DNA from: Antedon mediterranea | Taxonomy: Eukaryota > Echinodermata > Crinoidea > Comatulida > Antedonidae | Assembly (NCBI RefSeq): GCF_964355755.1 | Contig: NC_092676.1 | Coordinates: forward strand, 3,206,288-3,270,287 | DNA: 64,000 nt | Reading direction: 5' to 3' | Part shown: positions 51,601-61,304 of the stretch, one piece after another | Layout of the letters: each line of letters opens with the position of its first letter | Numbering within the stretch: position 1 is the stretch's first letter | Position numbers and translations under genes: made by a program | Notes under the pieces: model-generated | What the model was told of the DNA's origin: nothing | Seen by the model: the letters and a program-made list of their open reading frames with translations, nothing else | The model's database searches: none

Positions 51601-52773
51601 GTCTGAACTGTTTATATTGTATGGAGTGAGTGCAGAATCTGTTTGGGCTTTAGCCTGTTCTCATTCCTGGTTATTTTTACATTGATGACCAAATAAATAA
51701 TATTATTATTATATATATTACTCATCCATATTTGCACTGAAAATATATTATTAATAACAGTAATAAAATAATAATATAATTTAATAGTTAAATCTGCATT
51801 ATATACAGAACACATACAACTGATGACATTTATCATAAGCAATTGTAATTTCCATAAAACTGTTTTTATGATTTTGGAATAACAAAAGAATGATTATTTT
51901 TCAGATCAGCGTGATAGGTCAAGGTAAGAATTTGTGTTTTTTATGCAAATTTTATGCAAATTATGATATACCTACTGTATCTGCTGTGTTAAGCTCTGTT
52001 TACACTATCAAACTAGTATGGTAGTGATATTCCCATATATATATAGTATCCATAAAGTTTGATAATGTAGACAGAGCTTATGGGAGGACAGACAAAGGGA
52101 TAGGTTCACTGAAAAGACACATTGACATTACTACAGTGTTAAAGAGAATTTCGCCGTAAGTGTATAATATTAGAGATATATAAATAAATAAATTTTCACC
52201 AGCCGGTTTAGAATTTCTTCTATGCCCATAATTTTAATAATAATTAATAATTATATATATTATTATTATATTCATTATTTTACAAATTATATTGTTTAAT
52301 ATTATTAACATTGTACAGTAGTAGTTGAAAGCTCTTACAATTCTTTCATAAAAATTCAATTAAAATTATTACTATACAGCCAGTCTGTCAAATTTCTGTT
52401 TTCGAAAGCTTGTATTTGATCTCAAATTGTTTAAAACTGCCAATTTCTCAACATAATTCACAGAGATGGTTATGGTTATGAACGAAACAGAAGAAGATCC
52501 TACAGAAGCCGGAGCAGAAGTTACGAACGTCGCCGCCATCGTAGCCGCAGTCGCAGCCGCCGTAGAAACGTAGATCACAGAGAGCGTAGACATAAACATA
52601 GTCTGAGCAAATCCAGAAGTAGAAGCCCTGTATCTAGACGAAGAAAAAGTCGTAGTCGTTCTAATTCCAGCAGCCGATCACGCAACGACAGCCGGAGCGG
52701 AAGTCGAAGCAGCAGCTCACAACACGACAGTAAAAGAAGGTACAGTAACGACAGTCAAAGTGACAGTGAATAG
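48611..52773 (+). CDS. SRSF7: SR splicing factor with RRM, CCHC zinc knuckle and RS domain (SRSF7-like), 6 exons
   Basis: Nuclear pre-mRNA splicing regulator (family knowledge). Exons: 48611-48731, 49637-49677, 50685-50763, 51226-51294, 51905-51923, 52464-52773; joined 639 nt, 212 residues, all GT/AG and phase-consistent. The RRM has RNP2 LFVGRL (residues 9-14) and RNP1 AYAFIDYE (41-48) and continues to about residue 78. A CCHC knuckle CYKCGRFGHFARDC follows at 84-97, then an Arg/Ser-rich tail from about 104 to 212 ending in SDSE. Order and knuckle distinguish SRSF7/RSZ-type proteins from SRSF3; at 212 residues it is slightly shorter than human SRSF7 (238). The exon 4 acceptor is AGGCAG|ACGATG; the alternative AG six bases upstream puts a stop in frame. 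Exon 5 is a 19-base microexon. Vertebrate SR genes carry autoregulatory poison exons; I did not identify one in these introns. Confidence 0.9.
49130..49515. repeat. Minisatellite in SRSF7-like intron 1
   Basis: About 2.5 units of a 79-bp repeat (core AGGATTCCCCATACATTGGG with GGAAATTGGGAATCCCCCAT), preceded by shorter related words from 49130. Because GGGAATCCCC words recur without stops, the region shows long chance open frames on both strands (for example 48970-49515 minus). They run into unrelated intron sequence and are not supported as a gene. Confidence 0.75.
49799..49943. mobile_element. MITE family A, copy 10
   Basis: Complete copy in intron 2 of the SRSF7-like gene, preceded by TA. 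Left AAGCTCTGTCTACACTATCA; right GTTTGATAGTGTAGACAAAG. Confidence 0.8.
50867..51189. mobile_element. MITE family A, copy 11, split by an insertion
   Basis: A degraded left end (AAGCTCTATATCGTACACTA) at 50867-50898 and a right part at about 51075-51189 (TTGACAAAAAAAGTGTGATG to GTGTAGACAGAGCTT) are separated by about 175 bp. The separating DNA starts with a TTTCATTTTCATTTAATTTA run and looks like another repeat. Intron 3 of the SRSF7-like gene. Confidence 0.6.
51440..51720 (+). mobile_element. LINE ORF2 C terminus and 3' end
   Basis: A frame reading RLWEQIPNDIKDSQTISIFK, then AALTKHYISCYV and a stop (about 51471-51570), matches the last residues of many LINE ORF2 proteins (WxxLPxxI...S...FKxxL). 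After the stop comes a short 3' untranslated region with GGCTTTAGCCTGTTCTCATT, then GATGACCAAATAAATAATAT and (ATT)n. It lies in intron 4 of the SRSF7-like gene in the same orientation. Confidence 0.75.
51991..52079. mobile_element. MITE family A, copy 12 (short)
   Basis: Both termini are present (AAGCTCTGTTTACACTATCA and GATAATGTAGACAGAGCTT), but most of the interior is deleted, leaving 89 bp. Intron 5 of the SRSF7-like gene. Confidence 0.75.
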
Positions 52774-53833
52774 AGTCGTATTTTTACAAATTATTAAAAT
52801 CTGTGTACGATCAAATTTATGACAGAGTTTTGTTTTGCATTTTCATATCAAAATAGCTAAAATGTGTTTTTGTTGTAGTTTTATAGATTTTAAAAACATA
52901 ATTTTAATTAGAATTTTAAGGATTTAATCTATTTAATATTATACATAGTTTGATAAAGTTTTAGTTAGTTTATACATTACAATGACATGAGAAATATCAA
53001 TACTCCAAGTTGTAGTGTTTGTTGTATGAGGTCAAAGGTTATCTAGCCTAAATATAGATATAGTGATAAATACATTTCATTAAGAATTAAGTCCATTTTG
53101 AGGATTGTCATTTTTATTTTTTTGTATTTTGATTAAGCCTCTGTATACTTTTGCCTCTAATGGTACAACTTTATCAGATGAGGTCAAAGTTCATATTATT
53201 TACTTATGTTTATTCATAGCTTACAGCAATTATGCAAATTACCGAATAGCATCATAAGTATATATGTAAATTACTAACCAGCTAAAGAAAATCTTAAGCC
53301 TAAATTATTATTATTATGTAAATATATAATATATTTATAATTTTTTAAAATATGCTTACAGTATTTAAATTTAATTGTACCATTCCACTAAAATAATAAT
53401 AATAAAAAAACCAACTTTATTTTACATTTGTATACATATATAATTTTGCACCAACCTAGAGGTGGCCATAATAGTATTGTAAAAAAGGAAGTAGTGCAAA
53501 CTTACCTGGATAAAATGTGTCATGCCCTCTCTCTCCTAATGAGTCGCCATAATCTAGTGTTGTATACATTCCTAAAGTGTTAATCACAAACATAATATTC
53601 CAATGCCTCCATTTTGTAAGTTATGGTATAGTTTATACTATCTATCAGTATTATGTTACATAATTGCTATTGCCAACTTACCTGGATAAAACAGAATATG
53701 CCATTCGCTTATATTCGAGTACATTCGTGAATCAGCAATCTATGAATGTTCTTGTTTCAATTTCTTCATTCTGTTTGGGGAATTGTGCATTACTCTGTAT
53801 AAACGAAAGTATTATTTAATGTACTGTATTATA

Positions 53834-54211
53834 ACAATTGTATAATACCAAATAGGTGATTGATGGATATAAGTTTTGCAAATTTAAAAGTATTTTAATT
53901 AGTACATAAACAACTTACTTTAGTCCAGACTATAGCTGATAGCAGTGATTATGACAAACGTTCATTACTTAGTTGTTGATACTCCCTGTTTTTATTAACA
54001 GTAGGCAGACATTTTAATTTTATACTGTTTGTACATTAGCAAACTTTGGAAACCTTTCTTGACAAACTATAATTGTATAATACCAAATAGGTGATTGATG
54101 GATATAATTATTGCTAATTTAAAAGTATTTTAATTAGTACATAAACAACTTACTTTAGTCCAGACTATAGCCGATAGCAGTGATTATGACAACCGTTCAT
54201 TACTTAGTTGT
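53834..54211. repeat. Direct repeat pair, about 140 bp, 235-bp spacing
   Basis: TACCAAATAGGTGATTGATG and the following sequence through TTCATTACTTAGTTGTT occur at 53834-53974 and again at 54070-54211 with few differences. The second copy runs straight into the tandem array at 54230. Confidence 0.75.
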
Positions 54212-54229
54212 TACATTAGCAAACTTTAG

Positions 54230-54935
54230 AAACCTTTCTTGACAAACTCTGAGTTTGTTCGAGTTTACAAAAATGCAGACTAGGCTTCAAGTTTGCTAGA
54301 GTAGACTTGTGCAAACTTGTTTTTCTTTGACTTTGACTTTTGACAAACTCGGAGAAGTTTGCTCGAGTTTTCAAACTAAAGTTTGCTAGTTGTTGCTAGT
54401 ATAGAAATTTAAAAACATGTTTTCAACAGTTTGCCGAAGTTTTCAACTGGCTACTATCAAAATTTGGAGAACTTTTATTGACAAACTCAGAGAAGTTGCA
54501 GAATTTTCCAATTCAGAAGAGTTTGCTCGAGTTTTTAAACTAAAGTTTGGTAGTATAGACTTCTGCAAACTTGTTTTCTGTAGTTTTCCGAAATTTGTCA
54601 ACTGGTCTACATTAGCAAACTTTGGCAAACATTTCTTGACAAACTGGGAGTTTTCAATCAAAAGTTTGTGAACTCGGAGAAGTTTGCTGAGTTTTTAAAC
54701 TAAAGTTTGGTAGTATAGACTTCTGCAATCTTGTTTTCTGTAGTTTTCCGAAATTTGTCAACTGGTCTACATTAGCAAACTTTGGAAACATTTCTTGACA
54801 AACTGGGAGTTTTCAATCAAAAGTTTGCCAACTCGGAGAAGTTTGCTGAGTTTTCCAACTAAAGTTTGCTAGTGTAGAAATCTTCAAATGTTTTCTACAG
54901 TTTACCGAAGTTTGTCACACTAGCAAACTTTTAAA
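54230..54935. repeat. 160-bp tandem array of AAACTTTG/CAAAGTTT words
   Basis: TTCTGCAAACTTGTTTTCTG recurs at 54561 and (with one change) at 54721, a period of 160 bp, in about 4.5 imperfect units. Each unit holds GAGAAGTTTGCTGAGTTTT and AAACTAAAGTTTG, so short inverted repeats are also present. A related scrap (GCAAACTCGAGCAAACCCGA) lies at 2961-2980 beside SLCO exon 7. Confidence 0.7.
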
Positions 54936-55331
54936 AACTAGTGGGTGTCTACTTTAAATTAAAAAAATAACACAAATTTTAAGTTGTGTGGAGTAATGGA
55001 AAGAATGAGTACGACACATCAATGAACAATTTCAATTTTGAGTGCAATTATAATGTTGACCCAGACAGCTTTACAAAACAATGCGCATTTTAATATTTAT
55101 CGCATTACGCAATATACGCCCATCAAGTGTTAATAGCTTTTAGTCGATGTTAGACTTTAAAACAAATCTATATAAACATTGTATATTTAATGGTAATAAT
55201 ACACAGATTGTATCGTTTTCAACAAAATAAAACAAGTAAAACTTGGTCAAAATCTGTAGCAGTTTTGTTATTGTCTTATAGAACCTAAAAGGGATCACTT
55301 ATTTTCAGAAGATAACTACTACTGTCCCTTA

Positions 55332-55682
55332 TGCTTGGTTCCCACTACGACGCAACGCAAAAACGTAAGCGCAACGCAAGTTATTTGATAATTTGTATTT
55401 AATGGTGTGTGTTCAACAAACTTGTCATTAGACAACGGCTCTATTTGTTCAGGGATGCACTCGACCATTACGTGTTATAGCTTCCCACTAGAACGCAACG
55501 TAGTGACGTATTGACGCAAGGTGATGTATTGCGTAATCACAAGTGGGAACCGACGACGCAAAAGTGCTGCAAAAATCGCAGGTTTGATTTCACGCAGGCG
55601 GGGAAAAACACAATTATTGGAAGGGCATTTTGTTACGTTACGTCGGTTGCGTTACGTTGCGTCGCTAGTGGGAACCAAGCTT
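55332..55682. mobile_element. MITE family B, long copy
   Basis: Left TTGGTTCCCACTACGACGCA and right TCGCTAGTGGGAACCAAGCT are good inverted ends. The interior has a second left-type end at about 55484 (TCCCACTAGAACGCAACG), so this may be one element nested in another. Dense ACGCAACG and TTGCGTTACG words. Confidence 0.7.
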
Positions 55683-55769
55683 AAATGTGCACCAAATATA
55701 AAGACACAAAACAATACGATGACAAGTTAATTAATTAATAATTGTGTTAATCACATTAAACATTGTTAA

Positions 55770-56012
55770 GATTTGTTCCCACTGGTACGCAACGCAATGA
55801 CCTAAGCGCAGCGTAATAATCAAAAGCGCAACGCAAGCAAGTTGACCAATCACAAGCGACAGAGTCTGAATAATCCATCGCTTGTGATTTGTCAAATTAC
55901 TTTTGCGCGTCCTAATCAACTAATCCCGAAACGATGGATGATACATCGCGTCGTAATTGGTTGGTAAAACTGCTTACGTCATTGCGTTTCGTCTTAGTGG
56001 AAACCAAGATTT
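55770..56012. mobile_element. MITE family B, complete copy
   Basis: Left GTTCCCACTGGTACGCAACG and right GTCTTAGTGGAAACCAAGAT. The central palindrome TTGACCAATCACAAGCGA...TCGCTTGTGATTTGTCAA is retained. Confidence 0.75.
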
Positions 56013-56064
56013 ACCATAGAATAGAACATCAAATGTTATTATATTAGAATAATTTCCTACGTAA

Positions 56065-56070
56065 TTTATT
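56065..56070 (-). promoter_or_regulatory. Candidate polyadenylation signal of the NT5E-like gene
   Basis: AATAAA on the minus strand about 180 bp past the stop codon at 56251-56253. Positionally plausible but unproven in AT-rich sequence. Confidence 0.45.
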
Positions 56071-56250
56071 ATTTTAATCAAGAAAACAGAAATATAAATA
56101 GAAATGTGTATAGTATTATAAAATAATAATGACGTAAATAATAGTAGTTGTGTTCACAGTGCAGAGAAACATAAACTCATCACAAATTAAGTGTTAGATA
56201 TTGTCATTCCGTTATCACTTATCTCTAGTGTGAAATGTATCCACAGCTCC

Positions 56251-59200
56251 TTATAATAAAAGCAAACTGTACAGGCCTAAACATATGAGCACTGTCCAGG
56301 TAGTAATAAATGATGACGTCATAGCACTGTTGCATTCATGTGGTGAGCTGGTTCCCTCATACGTAATAGTTATCCTAGACTCTAGTCCAGTCGTAATCGG
56401 TGATTTATTGCCAATATAATCGATCATGATGTCCATATCAAGTCGACCTGAAATGTAAAAATAAATGTATACTGGTGGTCACATCACACACGTAACCTTT
56501 TCGTTGATAAAGTTATTTATAATTTCTTTGATATTATCAATGTGATGTATATTCTCTTTCGTCATCAAAACACCTGCTATACATCACCCAATATAAATTA
56601 CAGAATTATTCAAACCTTTTGTTTGGCTCAGCTTAGTTTCTTTAATGACGTCAAAACCACCACCGCCACCTGCTATGTAACTGTTGGTAATTATACTGTA
56701 CACCTCTTCTGTATTTAACTGAACGTAAGCTGGTTCTGTACATCGTGAACAGCGCACTTGCACGTCAGTAATGCGCTCACCGGGACTTCTAGTGACGTCA
56801 TACGCTACACGTATACCTTTTATAGAAATAGACATAAGTATAACGCTTACAGTAACACATTTTTAGCAAGTATATTCTATGTTGTACTTTACTTAATGAG
56901 AATATTTAAAAATGGAAGCGAAATATTACGAAGAACGACCAGAACACCCGATTCTGCAGCTGTCTCTAGTAGGTAAATCTTAACTGACTATTGACAGTCA
57001 ACTGTCTCTCATCTAGATGACTGCCAATGGTCAGTTAACGTCTATCGAGTGACCAGAATATATTGTGACTCGGGAATTGGTTGCAAGCAAGGCAGATGTG
57101 TTGCTACTGGATGTTCCTATTACTTCCTTCAAGCCTTCTCTTCGTGATATTTAACGTAACGTAACTACATTACGGGTGACGTCAGAGTCACCTATTTTAA
57201 GAATTTTACCTGAAACTTGTAGAAAGTCACCACTTCCTGTCTGGTTATTATGTTCAATAACAGAATGTTCCAACGTCTGCAGTAGATGCTTTCCCTTTAA
57301 CTCTATAACATCAATGGTATTGCCGTATGGGAACGTTGAACGTATATTTGCAACTGTGACTTGACCTGATGAATGGAAAATGGAAGTACAAAAAACGACA
57401 ACATCAATCTGATGATAGCCTACTCTAACGATATCGTACTAACCAGGTTTAGTGACAGTTGTAATAACCAAGTTTAATAATCATGACAGACATCGTACTA
57501 TGCAGATTGGAATTTCTATTTACTATTTAATTATAACAGGTTTTAATCAGAATCGTACTACTATAACCAGGTTTAACGATTCTTACCTTTCTAACCCGTT
57601 TTAAGGATACTGTAGTTATCGAACAGTTTAATTCATAGAAAAGTAATTGTATTACTAACCAGGTTTTATGATAGTTATCGCCGTAACCAGGTTTAATACT
57701 ATAGTTATCATACTAACCAGGTTTAACGATTATTATCGTTCTAGCCAGTTTTAATGATAAGTGTAATACTAACCCGGTTTAATTGAGCTCTGAATACTTC
57801 CAGCAGTCGTCATTGCTATGCTAGCGTTACTCCATGTTTCTTGGTTGGGAGTTTTTAAGAAATCTGCTACCATAGCGTCTGTTATTAAGTTTCCATAACT
57901 GCATTCTCTTACTTTACATGCGTCTGCTTCAAGCGTTACAAAACTTTGACCAATGACGTCTTCGCTGACTTCAGTTACCTTCTTCGCCCAGATACTAACT
58001 TCTGACGCAATTGTGGGATCTGTGATGAAACATGCGTCAATGTAAACAAGTACTTTCCTTATGTTTCTATGCCACAAAATGAGTCAAATTTGGTACGACC
58101 TTCATTCATGTGGAGTTTGTTGCTTTTTATGATATAATAATTGTATACTGAACGCGCGATTGATATTCTTTCTTTTTAAATACTAATAGCTAAAAATAAA
58201 ACAACAACTTCTGCTTCACAAAACGTTTATTAAGAACTTACCAGGTTGAACAATGTGATCTAGCAAAATAGGATTGCCCGTGTACGCTTTTACGTCACCT
58301 TCTTCTGAAAACGTCACATCCAGTCGACCAAGATATTTTCCGTAAGCGTACGCAGAGACGACTAGAACCGTCCTGGTGGTATCGTAATCAGGGCGCACGG
58401 TTATTGGATAGACATCAAATGGTGTTTCGGAAGATGGTGGTGGTGAACCTGTAAAAGAATGACTGACAACCAGAAGATCCTGTGGATGGGTTTGATAGGA
58501 ATGGTTACTTCAAAGCTCATCTTGGTATTATGATATGGGGCGCCATACGCAGCAAAGATGCTATGCTAAAATACAAGTGTAACATTAGAATTGAATAAAA
58601 TAACAATCAATTATACTGTATGTTTGAAGAAATTAGACGTGTGTTTAAAATTTACACATGTATTTAAGCATGATACTTTTGTTGCGTTTGGCGCCCCGTA
58701 GCAGATTGACCCGGCCGTTTATTAACCTGTGTAGAGAAACGTATTTGTATGTCCACCGATGACGACATCAAGTCCTGTAACTCGATTAGCTATATCCAGA
58801 TCTACTTCAATTCCCGAGTGCCCCACTGCCACTATTATGGTGACGTTACTGGCCAGCAGACGATTAACTTCACTTTGAACTGCGTCAACTTCATCCTCAA
58901 AAGTTAGTTTTCCTTAAAATTTTAGTGATAGTATATATTATTATTATTAGAGTTTCTGATATTTTGTTTCATTTTCTGCAAGGTTTATGTTTGGCAATAG
59001 GCCTACAAATAAAGAATGTTTACTTTTTAAGTTTGCAAAATACGAAAAAAAAACTTTGTTCAATCTATCTCGAACATTCTGCTCGAACAAATTAAAGACT
59101 TATGGACAAACAGAAAGTATAATCATTAAAGTATTGTTGTTTCTAAACTTCGTTTAAAAACAATAGTATGTATTATTATCATAACCTTTCATCATGATAA

Positions 59201-60697
59201 GTAATGCAGTTCTATTTATAGGCAGAGTATTTCCCGCCAAAATAATGTAGGCCTACAAGAATTTCTTCAGTATAAGTCTATGGCGAGCCTTCGAAGCCTT
59301 TAAAAATGAAGTGTTTTGGAACAATACATTATGCAAATTACTCATAGCAATAAAATATGTACACATAATCAATATATTACCTGTTTTACTGAAGTCGGGT
59401 GTGGTAGACAAGGTGTATCCAATTATCCCCATTTTAGTGCCTTCCACCAACAGAATAACACTTTTGCTGATCTTCTGTTGAAATTTGACTTCGTCATCGG
59501 CGTTTATGTTCGAACTGAGAATAGGGAATGTGACGTTTTCAAGGAATGGTAACAATCCGCTGATACCATCATCAAACTCATGATTACCCAAACTCTACGA
59601 AATGAATAACAACAGGTTTAATGATAAATTATCGGCATAACCAGATTAACAACAGTTATCGTACTAACTAGGAAGGGTAAAAAACCGCTGATACCATCAT
59701 CAAACTCATGATTACCAAAACTCTACGAAATGAATAACAACAGGTTTAACGATAAGTTATCGGCATAACCAGATTAACAACAGTTATCGTACTAACTAGG
59801 AAGGGTAACAAACCGTTGTTACCATCATCAAACTCATGATTACCCAAACTCTACGAAACGAATAACAACAGGTTTAAAGATAAGTTATTGGCATAACGAG
59901 ATTAACAACTAACTAACTAACAATTAACTACTTAGTTTAACAATACATTTAGACAGTTCTAGTTTGCTAAAAACAGAATTAGGCACCGTCCTGTGACATT
60001 CAAAATGTGACATTGTTTAGGATAAGGGGGATGGTAGGACACACAAAGGCTGGATTGCGAAGACTATAATGTTGATATTTAGTGTTTAAATAGACTAAAC
60101 AACTAAAAGCTATAAACAGGTCTACTTCTTTGATAGCTATATTGTATACAATAGCGTTTATATGTTTACTCAAAACAGTGCTGCACTCGGGACAGCCCGG
60201 ATACACAGTACGACACGAAAGATACGCATACAAATGAAACACGCGCAAACAGATTAACCCACCTTACCAAGATGATGAGACGCATAATATGGTTGAACAA
60301 TTTCTTGATTTAAAAAAAAATGCTTTAGTTTCCATGCATTATGAAACATTAAACATACCATGGCGTCGTACTGTAACATGTTCATGAAATGTGACGTAGC
60401 CAATCCTCTATATACGTAATACCACATAGTTCCTTGAAACTCGTCTCCAGCGTCTAGCAGTAACACGTTAGTTTCATTCTCACGTCGTATCTTTGAAACC
60501 ACAGTGGCGCGCCGAGCAATGCCGCCGAAACACATATCGTCTGCTGCCATTTCAGAAGTACACGTTGAACCAGTCAAACTTGCTTGTTCAATTCTTGTGT
60601 GAACGTCGTTCGTATGCAGGAACGTGATATTAACGGCAGTAGCTAACAAATTACAGGTTAAAAGTAAAACAATAACACAATATTGTGGTATATCCAT
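56251..60697 (-). CDS. NT5E: Ecto-5'-nucleotidase (CD73-like), 8 exons, altered substrate pocket
   Basis: Family members are GPI-anchored cell-surface enzymes that hydrolyse AMP to adenosine. Exons: 60359-60697, 59381-59594, 58727-58912, 58242-58448, 57774-58019, 57210-57365, 56616-56816, 56251-56447; joined 1746 nt, 581 residues (human CD73: 574). N-terminal signal peptide (hydrophobic residues 7-20), then metallophosphatase motifs HTNDVH, LLLDAGD, LGNHEFD, VGHSG and VIGGHTNTF: all metal ligands are present. The C-terminal domain keeps VRECSYGN, but the usual NGGGIR reads TTAGSIQ, the aromatic of LPFGGTF is Tyr (FPYGNT), and ANGGDGF reads AGGGGGF. The last 28 residues are hydrophobic after ECNSA, as for a GPI signal. 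I chose the ATG at 60697 because it directly precedes a normal signal peptide; an in-frame ATG at 60751 would add 18 residues. Catalysis or specificity may be changed (inference). Confidence 0.9.
57438..57780. repeat. Degenerate ~28-bp minisatellite built on the NT5E exon 5 donor
   Basis: About ten imperfect units containing ACTAACCAGGTTTAACGAT on the plus strand, which is AAACCTG|GTTAGT on the minus strand. The authentic exon 5 end (AAACCGG|GTTAGT, exon end at 57774) is the last unit. Donor-like copies with an intact CTGGTTAGT lie near 57438, 57654 and 57712; others have drifted. Confidence 0.75.
59541..59912. repeat. Three ~129-bp tandem copies of the NT5E exon 2 start and its acceptor
   Basis: Units begin near 59541, 59673 and 59801. 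On the minus strand each has a TCGTAG acceptor followed by exon-2-like sequence (GGTAATCATGAGTTTGATGA); the first contains the authentic exon 2 start at 59594. The second copy reads GTTTTGG where exon 2 has GTTTGGG. The intron part (AACAACAGGTTTAACGATAA, GTTATCGTACTAACTAGG) resembles the 57438-57780 repeat. Confidence 0.8.
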
Positions 60698-61304
60698 GTT
60701 GACTAAAGTTTTGGAAAGGATCAGTCCAGAAGTCAACCAAACGTATTTCAAGTTAGCAGAACTAATTTCTCACTTTATGAAAGATAATGCACTATTAATG
60801 ACAGTACTTTCTGTACCCTACCAGATTATAATGTTTACACAGGCCTAACTCAAGTGAGACGGTGTTATCATATTGTTTTCTATAGATAAATTGGTTGATT
60901 TACTTTGACTGAGGGTGGATATAAGTTCCTTTTTTATTGTGTATTCCCTACTACAAGGCAAAGAATAAAGTGGTCAAATAAAACAATAAAACAAGAAAAT
61001 GGTATATTTAATTTGGTAAAATCTCAGCCAGTTTCTGATGAAGTATAATTGATTGCAATATTCAATGATGATTTGTGTTGTTTCAATGACTTCAGACCGG
61101 ACATGTAGTTACAATAAGTGTGAATAAGTACACGCTTGAATAAGATCAAGTGATCGAGTGACGTCTACTTGAAACTAACGATGCCCAATCAATATATCCG
61201 ACGTACAATGCTCGTGCTTGTTACGTAAAATGTTGATTTTAATAAGGAAACAAAATTAAACTGATCTACAGTTGGAACTCAACCATCGCAAGAAGCTGTA
61301 GATA
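60698..61304. promoter_or_regulatory. Divergent start region between NT5E-like gene and Ig receptor
   Basis: 607 bp between the two start codons, which face away from each other. It should contain both 5' untranslated regions and possibly a shared promoter. No repeat and no convincing core-promoter motif is visible. Confidence 0.5.

Larger units (their letters stand above)
52774..56064. other. Intergenic region between SRSF7-like gene and NT5E-like gene
   Basis: The two genes converge here. The first part should be the 3' untranslated region of the SRSF7-like gene; a candidate AATAAA lies at 53401-53406. Then come a 235-bp-period direct repeat (53834-53974 with 54070-54211), a 160-bp-period tandem array (54230-54935) and two family-B elements (55332-55682 and 55770-56012). 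I see no further gene. Confidence 0.65.

Noticed and set aside
53480-53710. Exons of another minus-strand gene (two CCAG|GTAAGT-like donors)
   Set aside because: The two donor-like sites lie in a duplicated segment, and the upstream sequence on that strand has stops and no family similarity.
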